NCBI RefSeq assembly: GCF_900465315.1
Contig: NZ_UBIX01000013.1
Source of the DNA: Asaia bogorensis_B
GTDB taxonomy: Bacteria > Pseudomonadota > Alphaproteobacteria > Acetobacterales > Acetobacteraceae
Strand: one strand, 5' to 3'
DNA: 64,000 bases
Every line of letters begins with the position of its first letter. Position 1 is the stretch's first letter. The notes under the pieces were generated by a model. The model saw only the letters and a list, made by a program, of their open reading frames with translations, had not been told where the DNA came from and ran no database searches. Positions 1 to 7,170 of the stretch are shown here, piece by piece. Made by a program: the position numbers and the translations under genes.

Positions 1-630
1 GGGGGCATAATCCGGCATGTCGACCCAGGCCTCGATCTGCGGCAACGGGACATCGATATCATCCACGCCCGGCAGGAAGGCGGCCTCGAGGCGCGAGGGT
101 GCCGCCGGACCCGACAGAGCGAGTGTCGCGATCAGGCATATCCCGAACCCTGCCCAACCGAATTTTCGGCCGGTGGTCCAGATCAGTCGTGGCCAGCCCG
201 TGCGCAACCGCCCAACGCTGTCGCGCAGACGAGCCATATGCACGCGCCACAGGGCGGTTTCTTCGCCATCAGCCGGATAGTCATCAAGCGCAGCGAGAGG
301 CTGATGTGCCAGTCCGGAAGCCCGCTCGATGCGCCTGTCTATGAGGGCGGGCGAGGGCGGGGGCAAACGCGTCATATTGCGGGCAGCAAGGGCGATGGCC
401 CCTCCCGCAACGCCCGCCAGCAGAAACGCGTGCAGCGTGTCCGGCAGGGACTGCGGAAGGCGCAGCAACCCCGATATGGCGTAGGCACCTACGAGCGCCA
501 GAGGGCGCTGGACGGCAGACCAGGCAGATTCGAGCCAGAGCACACGTCTTGCCCGATGACGCGCTTTGTGGACGCGCATCTCGAGCGTAAGGCTGGAGCC
601 GGAAGACGGTGCGGGCGGCGCCATGCTCAT
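1..630 (-). CDS. DUF4175 (TIGR02302-type) membrane protein, N-terminal part
   Basis: Open minus-strand frame of 210 codons running off the left edge; the C-terminal bulk lies outside the window. The N-terminus is basic (residues 17-30), followed by two hydrophobic segments (about 42-60 and 65-82) and a third at about 170-185, then a region (GVDDIDVPLPQIEAW) like that following the membrane part of TIGR02302 proteins. These are large inner-membrane proteins of unknown function in Alphaproteobacteria, usually just downstream of lysA. The start at 630 shares an ATGA with the lysA stop, implying translational coupling; an in-frame ATG at 624 is the alternative. Family assignment rests on layout and position, not on a motif. 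Confidence 0.75.
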   Translation of the reverse strand, partial: MSMAPPAPSSGSSLTLEMRVHKARHRARRVLWLESAWSAVQRPLALVGAYAISGLLRLPQSLPDTLHAFLLAGVAGGAIALAARNMTRLPPPSPALIDRRIERASGLAHQPLAALDDYPADGEETALWRVHMARLRDSVGRLRTGWPRLIWTTGRKFGWAGFGICLIATLALSGPAAPSRLEAAFLPGVDDIDVPLPQIEAWVDMPDYAP

Positions 631-1952
631 TCGCTATCCAGCCACTCCGGTATGCTGTCATCACCCCAAAGCGCTTCGACCCTTTGCCGCTTGCGCACCA
701 CTTGCCATTGGCCGTTTTCAATCATGACCTGTGCCGCGAGGGGGCGACTATTGTAGGTCGAACTCATGACGGCGCCATAGGCACCCGTATCGAGAATGGC
801 GATCTGATCGCCCGTGCGTACCGCAGGCAAAAGTCGGTCCTTGGCCAGAACGTCACTCGACTCGCAAACGGGCCCCACAACGGTCTGGGGGGCCGTTTCA
901 GCGTAGGCAAGATCGGGCGCAAGCGGGATGATGCCGTGCCAGGCCCCGTAAAGGCTTGGGCGCGCCAGATCGTTCATCGCCGCATCCACGATCACGAAGT
1001 CCGAAATACCCTCGCGTTGGGCTTTGAGATCGATCACCGAGGCCAGAAGGACGCCGGCCGGTGCTGCGATCCAGCGACCGGGCTCAATGGCGAGTTTCAG
1101 ATCGAGATGGCCCAGTGTCTCGGCAATTGCCCCGGCGAGCGCGGCCGGGGGCGGAGCGAGTTCGTCACGATAGCGCACACCCAGACCGCCGCCACAATCC
1201 ACCACCGAAACGCTTAGGCCTTCTTCGCGCAGACCGACCACCATCTCGGCGATACGGGCATAGGCGGCCTTGAACGGGGCAGGCGATAGTATCTGGCTGC
1301 CGATATGGGTCGCCAGCCCGCGGATATCGACACCCGGCAGGGTGCTGGCTTCGCGGTAGAGGGCCGGGACATCGGCCCAGTCGATTCCGAACTTGTCGCC
1401 CAGTCGCCCCGTGCTGATCTTGTCGTGGGTTTCCGCATCGATATGCGGGTTGACGCGCAGGGCCACCCGGGCCGTGAGGCTGGAGGCGCGGGCAAGGTGC
1501 GAAAGGCGCCGTAGCTCCTCCACGCTCTCCACATTGATCTGGCCGATATCTTCCTGCAGGGCGAGCATAAGTTCGGCATCTGTCTTGCCGACACCGGAGA
1601 ACACGATTTGCGACGGGCTGATCCCGGCGGCAAGAGCGCGGCGCAACTCGCCACCGCTCACGACATCGGCGCCACAACCCTCCTGATGCAGAACGGTCAG
1701 GGTCGCGAGATGGTCATTCGCCTTAAGCGCATAATGCAGCGATATGTCGATGCCACGCTCGGTTAAGGCTTTTTTGAGATTGCGGGTACGCCGTCTGAGC
1801 GTCCCTGCGCCCGTGACCCAGCATGGTGTGCCAACCGCGCTTGCTATTGTCTGGAGGGGAACCCCCTCAAACAGCAGACCATCCTGCCCATCCATATGCA
1901 ACGAGGGGCGAGAGGCGAGAAGGTTCATGATATCAGGGTCGTGGCGTGTCAT
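627..1952 (-). CDS. lysA: diaminopimelate decarboxylase
   Basis: Last step of lysine synthesis: decarboxylates meso-diaminopimelate to L-lysine with PLP, in the cytoplasm. The protein (441 aa from the chosen ATG) has the fold-III features: the PLP lysine in HYALKAND, the HIGSQ motif, the glycine-rich phosphate loop VDCGGGLGVRY, EPGRW, and the C-terminal CESSDVLAKDR and GAYGAVMSSTYNSRP active-site segments. The frame stays open upstream to 2060, but residues before 1952 would run into the promoter region shared with cdd, so the ATG at 1952 is preferred; an ATG at 1928 is possible. It overlaps the DUF4175 gene by an ATGA and is transcribed divergently from cdd. Confidence 0.95.
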   Translation of the reverse strand: MTRHDPDIMNLLASRPSLHMDGQDGLLFEGVPLQTIASAVGTPCWVTGAGTLRRRTRNLKKALTERGIDISLHYALKANDHLATLTVLHQEGCGADVVSGGELRRALAAGISPSQIVFSGVGKTDAELMLALQEDIGQINVESVEELRRLSHLARASSLTARVALRVNPHIDAETHDKISTGRLGDKFGIDWADVPALYREASTLPGVDIRGLATHIGSQILSPAPFKAAYARIAEMVVGLREEGLSVSVVDCGGGLGVRYRDELAPPPAALAGAIAETLGHLDLKLAIEPGRWIAAPAGVLLASVIDLKAQREGISDFVIVDAAMNDLARPSLYGAWHGIIPLAPDLAYAETAPQTVVGPVCESSDVLAKDRLLPAVRTGDQIAILDTGAYGAVMSSTYNSRPLAAQVMIENGQWQVVRKRQRVEALWGDDSIPEWLDSE

Positions 1953-2019
1953 GAATGACAGACTACAAGGGCAATCTGCGGCTTCCAAGCTGCGATTATG
2001 CAAGGGAGAAGGATATTTG

Positions 2020-2448
2020 ATGAGCAGGGACCTGATCGAGGCGGCCCTGGCCGCGCGCAAGCGAGCCTATGCACCCTATTCGCGCTTCCATGTCGGGGCT
2101 GCGCTGCGCTGTGAGGGGGCGATCCATGCCGGGTGTAATGTGGAAAACGCAGCCTATCCCCAGGGAAGTTGTGCGGAGGCGGGGGCGATTGCCGCAATGG
2201 TCATGGCCGGTGGGCGCCGGATCGACGAGATCGTGATTGTCGGGTCGGGTGAAGCGCCCTGCACCCCATGCGGAGGCTGTCGCCAGAGATTGCGGGAATT
2301 CGGCGCGCCGGATTTGGCCATCAAGATCGTCAACACAGAGGGCGTGCTCTTGCTCGAGACAACGCTTGAAGCCCTGCTCCCATGGTCTTTCGGTCCCGAT
2401 CATCTCGTCCAGAATGGTGACGAGGTGTCAGACGGAACGGCGTCATGA
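2020..2448 (+). CDS. cdd: cytidine deaminase
   Basis: Homotetrameric zinc enzyme of pyrimidine salvage that converts cytidine and deoxycytidine to uridine and deoxyuridine. The 142-residue protein has the substrate loop CNVENAAY, the catalytic zinc motif CAEAGAI (Cys ligand and proton-shuttling Glu) and PCGGCRQ with the other two Cys ligands. The ATG at 2020 is preceded by a purine-rich ribosome-binding site (gggagaagga) and gives the normal length; the frame is open further upstream, but that would overlap lysA. It is divergent from lysA with only 67 bases between the starts. Confidence 0.95.
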   Translation: MSRDLIEAALAARKRAYAPYSRFHVGAALRCEGAIHAGCNVENAAYPQGSCAEAGAIAAMVMAGGRRIDEIVIVGSGEAPCTPCGGCRQRLREFGAPDLAIKIVNTEGVLLLETTLEALLPWSFGPDHLVQNGDEVSDGTAS

Positions 2449-2475
2449 CGGTCTTGATAGGGCGGGGGGCTCGTT

Positions 2476-3201
2476 ATGAGATATAAGAGCATCGCTCTTG
2501 CGGTGCTGGCTTTCGTCGTGCCTGAGGCGGCCTTAGCGGCGATTTCCGAGAAGCCCTCACTGGTGGGTGTGGGGTCTGGCACGCGACATGTTGTTGATGT
2601 CAACCGGCCGCCCTGGCAAATTCTGGGGCGCGTGCAGACTGAACTCGGCGTAAAATGTTCCGGATTTCTCGTCGCGCCCTCTGTCATCATGACGGCGGCT
2701 CATTGCCTGTGGCGCGATGAAGCTGCCAATTTCATACAGCCTTCAAGTGTGCACTTCATGCTTGGTTATGACACGGGGGCATGGCGGGGCACGGCGCGAG
2801 GGGTAAAATTCATCATTCCCTCGACCTATGATCCGTTCCACCCGCTGCGCACCAGTCAGGCTGATCATGCGACGGTCATACTGGATCAGCCTCTCATGAA
2901 GTCGCAGGATCTGTTGCCGATCGTGGCGGCGGTACCCGGTCAAGCAGCCATGCTGGCCGGGTACCAGCAGGACCGTATGGAACTTGCGACAGGTGATATG
3001 GATTGCCATGTGATTCGTGTGCGGGGGCAATTGGTGGACCATGATTGTGCGGCGACTCATGGTGCAAGTGGCGCGCCACTTCTGGTCCGTGAGGGGGCAA
3101 TCTGGGCGATCGCCGGGATTGATGTCACGGCACACGAAGGGCAGGGTGGTACGGCAGCAGGTTTCGCTAACGAACTGATTGTTAACAAAACCGTTAGGTA
3201 G
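2476..3201 (+). CDS. exported trypsin-like serine protease
   Basis: 241-residue protein with a Sec signal peptide (hydrophobic 5-20, likely cleavage after ALA at about 21). The chymotrypsin-fold triad is visible: His76 in TAAHC, Asp130 in SQADHATVIL, and Ser198 in HGASGAPL. The oxyanion-loop motif is GASGAP rather than the canonical GDSGGP, as in many bacterial V8-like/S1 proteases. Cys61 and Cys77 flank the His loop and could form the usual disulfide. It starts 27 bases after cdd on the same strand. Substrate unknown; a periplasmic or secreted role is inferred from the signal peptide. Confidence 0.85.
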   Translation: MRYKSIALAVLAFVVPEAALAAISEKPSLVGVGSGTRHVVDVNRPPWQILGRVQTELGVKCSGFLVAPSVIMTAAHCLWRDEAANFIQPSSVHFMLGYDTGAWRGTARGVKFIIPSTYDPFHPLRTSQADHATVILDQPLMKSQDLLPIVAAVPGQAAMLAGYQQDRMELATGDMDCHVIRVRGQLVDHDCAATHGASGAPLLVREGAIWAIAGIDVTAHEGQGGTAAGFANELIVNKTVR

Positions 3202-3281
3202 AACGCGATAGGGGGGCTCAAAACCAAACGCCTCCACTCACGTTGTTATGGCTCAAAGCTCTCTCAGGAGACGTAGCCATC

Positions 3282-3686
3282 ATGTTCGTGAGTTCATCCC
3301 TGGAATCCATCAATGCTGCGCAGGGCGTCGCAGCCCCGACCGTTCTGGTCGTTGAGGATCAGGTATTGCTGCGTCTCTATGTCTCGGAGATGATTGAGCA
3401 GGCGGGCTACACCGTTATTGCAGCCGAAGACGCTGACGAGGCGCTCGTGGTTCTGCGTAAAAATCCCCAGATCCGCGCTGTTTTCTCGGATTTTGAGATG
3501 CCTAGCACGATGACGGGACTGGAACTTGGTCATCACCTTTCCCGTACCCGCCCTGATGTCGCATTCGTCCTGACCTCGGGTCGCAAGGCACCGGGGAGCT
3601 TTGCGTTGCCGCCGCGCAGCCTCTTTGTTTCCAAGCCTTTCCTTGAAAGCGATGTTTGCGCGGCATTGGCGCAATTGGTGCATTAA
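3282..3686 (+). CDS. single-domain response regulator receiver (CheY-like)
   Basis: 134-residue stand-alone receiver domain with no output domain. Key residues: acidic pair Glu25/Asp26 (VVEDQ), phospho-acceptor Asp70 (VFSDFEMP), Thr/Ser switch position Ser99 (LTSG) and conserved Lys118 (VSKPF). It resembles the FixJ/CheY-type single receivers common in Alphaproteobacteria, which often act as phosphate sinks or on a partner kinase. No histidine kinase is nearby, so the partner is unknown. The ATG at 3282 has cagg-ag upstream; an in-frame ATG at 3243 would add 13 unconserved residues. An SDR gene follows about 100 bases downstream. Confidence 0.85.
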   Translation: MFVSSSLESINAAQGVAAPTVLVVEDQVLLRLYVSEMIEQAGYTVIAAEDADEALVVLRKNPQIRAVFSDFEMPSTMTGLELGHHLSRTRPDVAFVLTSGRKAPGSFALPPRSLFVSKPFLESDVCAALAQLVH

Positions 3687-3788
3687 GGCCAGCATCACCA
3701 CTACGAAATTTCTGAGCGGAGAAAAATCCGTTCATTTCTGTGCCAGCAAGACAATCCCGACCAACAAAAATAATAACGGGACATCAGA

Positions 3789-4595
3789 ATGAAAAATCTC
3801 GAACAGGTGGATCCGGCTCCTCCGGACTCCACCTGGAATGGCTCTCGCGAGCCCGGCACTTCTCCAGGGGCTGTGCTCGTGACAGGCGGCTCACGTGGAA
3901 TTGGTCGGGCGATCGTCCAGCGCTTTGCCTTTGCCGGGCGTCATGTTGCCTTTACCTACGCGCACGACCACTCCGCCGCGCGAGACCTGGCGCAAGTCCT
4001 CGTTCGCGCGGGATGCTCGGTATTGGCGATGCAACTCGACATACGCTGCTCCAAAGCGATTGCCAGTGTTTTTTGCCGCACCATCGAGTTGATGGGTCCG
4101 ATCAGTGTTGTCGTCAATAATGCGGGTATTGCTGGCCGTGCCGCTGCACTGACGGACACGACGCCTCCCGAGATTGAAGATGTCATTGATACCAACATCC
4201 TGGGCACAATGCTCGTAAGTGCGGAAGCCGTGCGTCATATGTCCACCAAGGCTGGTGGCAAAGGTGGAGTCATCATCAATATCTCATCTATCGCAGCGCG
4301 CCTCGGGGGCGTGCCGGGGCATGTCCCGCTTGCGACGAGCAAGGGGGCAATCGAAAGCCTGACGAAAGGGCTATCAGATGAGGTGGCAGCCGACGGGCTT
4401 CGGGTAGTCGCGGTGGCGCCTGGCATGACCCGTACCGCTCACGTCACGGATGAGATGCGCAGGCGAGCAAGTGCGATTGTGCCGATGGGAATGATTGCCG
4501 AGCCGAGTGATATCGCCGATGCCGTATTTTTCCTGGCATCGGATCAGGCACGTTATATCACAGGAACCGTATTGACGGTTTCCGGTGGGCGTTGA
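3789..4595 (+). CDS. SDR-family protein lacking the catalytic Tyr
   Basis: 268-residue classical short-chain dehydrogenase/reductase fold. Visible are the nucleotide-binding TGGSRGIG (residues 32-39), NNAG (110-113), Asn136 (DTNILG), catalytic-type Ser167 (NISS) and Lys185, and a C-terminal TGTVLTVSGG as in 3-oxoacyl-ACP reductase/YgfF-type members. In the YxxxK motif the tyrosine is replaced: the codon at residue 181 is CTT (Leu), giving LATSK. Without Tyr the usual hydride-transfer chemistry is not expected, so it may be a binding or regulatory SDR, or a decaying enzyme. The first about 28 residues are an extra, non-conserved leader. The substrate cannot be assigned. Confidence 0.85.
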   Translation: MKNLEQVDPAPPDSTWNGSREPGTSPGAVLVTGGSRGIGRAIVQRFAFAGRHVAFTYAHDHSAARDLAQVLVRAGCSVLAMQLDIRCSKAIASVFCRTIELMGPISVVVNNAGIAGRAAALTDTTPPEIEDVIDTNILGTMLVSAEAVRHMSTKAGGKGGVIINISSIAARLGGVPGHVPLATSKGAIESLTKGLSDEVAADGLRVVAVAPGMTRTAHVTDEMRRRASAIVPMGMIAEPSDIADAVFFLASDQARYITGTVLTVSGGR

Positions 4596-4609
4596 TTTTT
4601 ATTGGAGTA

Positions 4610-4686
4610 TGGCGCACCCGAAAGGACTCGAACCTCTAACCCCCAGATTCGTAGTCTGGTGCTCTATCCAATTGAGCTACGGGTGC
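4610..4686 (-). tRNA. tRNA-Arg (anticodon ACG), copy 1
   Basis: 77-base minus-strand tRNA. Acceptor stem GCACCCG pairs with CGGGTGC, discriminator G, and CCA is encoded in the DNA. The anticodon arm CCAGA-CTACGAA-TCTGG gives anticodon ACG (read as ICG after deamination), decoding CGU/CGC/CGA. The T arm contains GGTTCGAGTCC. Identical over all 77 bases to the copy at 4719. Confidence 0.97.
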
Positions 4687-4718
4687 GAAGTGATCATTTG
4701 ACTGATCACGATGTATAC

Positions 4719-4795
4719 TGGCGCACCCGAAAGGACTCGAACCTCTAACCCCCAGATTCGTAGTCTGGTGCTCTATCCAATTGAGCTACGGGTGC
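4719..4795 (-). tRNA. tRNA-Arg (anticodon ACG), copy 2
   Basis: Second 77-base copy, identical to the one at 4610 including encoded CCA, and upstream of it on the minus strand. The two are separated by 32 bases carrying two TGATCA half-palindromes (4691-4696 and 4703-4708), so they are probably co-transcribed and processed from one precursor. Confidence 0.97.
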
Positions 4796-4859
4796 GTCGT
4801 GGGGCGGGTTCTACTGCGAGTTTCCAAACCCCGCAAGAGGGAAAAAGAATTTTTTTCAA

Positions 4860-5261
4860 TCAATGATTTGGACGGGTCATGACGATATGGGCGCGGCATG
4901 TCGGCGCACCATAGATGCCCCCGATGGCATTGCCGACAGGATACCCATTGAACACGATGCTATAGGGTTTGCCCTGCGCATCCTTGAGGTCAAGCTGCGC
5001 ATGGTAGTGGTGCGGGTCCGCCCCACGCACACCCTTCAGAACGAGCGCGTTATCGCCCGGCGTGAAGCTGATGGCCCTGCTGCCAATCTGTAAGGTCGAA
5101 TCCGTGTTCGTCGGGCAGCTGCCGTCATCGGTGACAAGCGCTCCCGTCCAGAGGCCGACAGGGTCCTTGCTGGGGGGCTGGGGGGAGGAGCAGGCCGAAA
5201 GCGCCCCGATCACACCAAGGAGCGCCACGCAGGGCAGGGGGCGAAAGCGGGAATACGACAT
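4860..5261 (-). CDS. small predicted lipoprotein
   Basis: 133-residue protein with a lipoprotein signal peptide: hydrophobic stretch then lipobox LSAC at residues 21-24, followed by a Ser/Pro-rich linker (SSPQPPSKDP). The mature part of about 110 residues starts with VGLWTGAL and holds two further Cys (in DGSCPTN and GAPTCRA) that could form a disulfide. No family recognised. The ATG at 5261 places the signal peptide at the N-terminus; an ATG at 5294 would add 11 hydrophilic residues. Confidence 0.75.
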   Translation of the reverse strand: MSYSRFRPLPCVALLGVIGALSACSSPQPPSKDPVGLWTGALVTDDGSCPTNTDSTLQIGSRAISFTPGDNALVLKGVRGADPHHYHAQLDLKDAQGKPYSIVFNGYPVGNAIGGIYGAPTCRAHIVMTRPNH

Positions 5262-5394
5262 ATCGGTCTCGTCTGAATGAAGGAATGGTGACATTTAGGC
5301 GGGCATAACGCGTCGTTTGGGATGACGATGCACGATGAACATCCTATACGATGCCCACAGAACTTGCCCATGCACGACGTGTTGAAAGAGCGCC

Positions 5395-6990
5395 ATGACC
5401 GACACCGCCCCGCAAAACGCCGATAACCTCGACCTGCAGCTTCACGAAGATCGTATCCTGATCCTCGATTTCGGCAGTCAGGTCACGCAGCTCATTGCCC
5501 GCCGCGTGCGTGAAAGTGGCGTCTATTGCGAAATCTGGCCTTTCACCGCGACAGAAGAGAAGATCCGCGGTTTCCACCCACGTGGCATCATCCTCTCAGG
5601 CAGCCCGGCCAGCGTTCATGACGACAATGCACCGCAGATCCCCGATGTCGTGTTTGACCTCAACGTTCCCGTGCTGGGCATCTGCTATGGCCAGCAGGCC
5701 ATGTGCGCGCGTCTCGGCGGCAAGGTTGAAACCCATGAGCACCGTGAATTCGGTCGGGCTCACATCGAGATTGCCGAAGATTGCGCCCTGTTCCGTGGTG
5801 CCTGGTCGCGCGGCCATCGTGAGCAGGTCTGGATGAGCCACGGTGATCGCGTCACGGCGCTTCCGCCCGGTTTCCGCGCTGTTGCTTGGTCGGAAGGGGC
5901 ACCGTTTGCCATCATCGCCGATGAGGGGCGTCGCCTGTATGGTGTGCAGTTCCACCCGGAAGTGGTGCACACCCCGCATGGTGCCGCGCTTATCAAGAAC
6001 TTCACGCATGAGGTTGCCGGTTGTAAGGGCACCTGGACCATGGCTGGCTTCCGTGACCTCGAAATCGCCCGTATTCGCGAGCAGGTAGGTTCCGGTCGTG
6101 TGATCTGCGGTCTGTCAGGCGGTGTTGACTCCTCCGTGGCGGCGAAGCTGATTCATGATGCCATCGGCGATCAGCTCACCTGCATTTTCGTCGATCCGGG
6201 CATTTTGCGCGCGGGCGAAGCAGATGAAGTGGTCAAGACTTTCCGTGGCCGTTTCAACATCAGCCTTGTTCATCGCGATGCGTCTGATCTCTTCCTGAAC
6301 GCCCTGGCTGGCGTGACGGACCCGGAGGTGAAGCGCAAGACCATCGGGCGTCTGTTTATCGAGGTGTTCGAGGAAGAGGCCACCAAGCTGGGCGGCGCGC
6401 AGTTCCTTGCGCAAGGCACGCTTTATCCGGATGTGATTGAGTCCGTCAGCTTCACCGGCGGTCCTTCGGTTACGATCAAGTCGCATCATAATGTCGGCGG
6501 TTTGCCCGACCGCATGAACATGAAGCTGGTCGAGCCTCTGCGCGAGTTGTTCAAGGACGAAGTGCGCGCCCTGGGTCGCGAGCTTGGTATCCCAGAAGCC
6601 ATCGTCGGGCGTCATCCCTTCCCTGGGCCGGGCCTTGCGATCCGTATTCCGGGCGCAATCGATCGCGAAAAGCTCGATCTGCTGCGCAAGGTGGATTCGA
6701 TCTATCTGGAAGAAATCCGCAATGCCGGGCTTTATGATGCCATCTGGCAGGCATTTGCCGTGCTGCTTCCGGTCCGCACCGTGGGCGTGATGGGTGATGG
6801 CCGCACCTACGACCAGGCCTGTGCCCTGCGCGCCGTAACCAGCACGGACGGCATGACGGCTGAGGTCTACCCCTTCGATTTCGGCTTCCTGAACCGTGTT
6901 GCAGGCCGCATCGTCAACGAAGTGCGCGGCATCAACCGCGTTACCTACGACATTACCTCGAAGCCGCCAGGCACGATTGAGTGGGAATGA
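5395..6990 (+). CDS. guaA: GMP synthase (glutamine-hydrolysing)
   Basis: Converts XMP to GMP with glutamine-derived ammonia and ATP in the cytoplasm. 531 residues in the standard order: class I glutamine amidotransferase (nucleophile Cys in GICYGQQ, His-Glu in FHPEV), ATP-pyrophosphatase domain with P-loop GLSGGVDSS, and the C-terminal dimerisation domain ending KPPGTIEWE. Monocistronic, with a strong terminator 40 bases after the stop. The guaA 3' end is a known integration target for genomic islands in Proteobacteria, which matters for the gene that follows. Confidence 0.98.
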   Translation: MTDTAPQNADNLDLQLHEDRILILDFGSQVTQLIARRVRESGVYCEIWPFTATEEKIRGFHPRGIILSGSPASVHDDNAPQIPDVVFDLNVPVLGICYGQQAMCARLGGKVETHEHREFGRAHIEIAEDCALFRGAWSRGHREQVWMSHGDRVTALPPGFRAVAWSEGAPFAIIADEGRRLYGVQFHPEVVHTPHGAALIKNFTHEVAGCKGTWTMAGFRDLEIARIREQVGSGRVICGLSGGVDSSVAAKLIHDAIGDQLTCIFVDPGILRAGEADEVVKTFRGRFNISLVHRDASDLFLNALAGVTDPEVKRKTIGRLFIEVFEEEATKLGGAQFLAQGTLYPDVIESVSFTGGPSVTIKSHHNVGGLPDRMNMKLVEPLRELFKDEVRALGRELGIPEAIVGRHPFPGPGLAIRIPGAIDREKLDLLRKVDSIYLEEIRNAGLYDAIWQAFAVLLPVRTVGVMGDGRTYDQACALRAVTSTDGMTAEVYPFDFGFLNRVAGRIVNEVRGINRVTYDITSKPPGTIEWE

Positions 6991-7030
6991 TCCCGTACGA
7001 TCTTGGTACCACGCTGATCCGACGAAATTG

Positions 7031-7063
7031 AAAGGAGCGCCCTGTTCAGATGGGGCGCTCTTT
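7031..7063 (+). terminator. rho-independent terminator of guaA
   Basis: Stem GAGCGCCC (7035-7042) pairs with GGGCGCTC (7053-7060) around a 10-base loop and is followed by TTTCT. It lies 40 bases after the guaA stop. Confidence 0.85.
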
Positions 7064-7170
7064 CTACATCAGACTAGGCCTTGGCACATGCAGTTCTGTT
7101 TGCACGATGCTTGGCTCGAGAACAGGCTTTTCAACTCGACTACTCGATAGCTGATCGCCTTGGGGCATTT

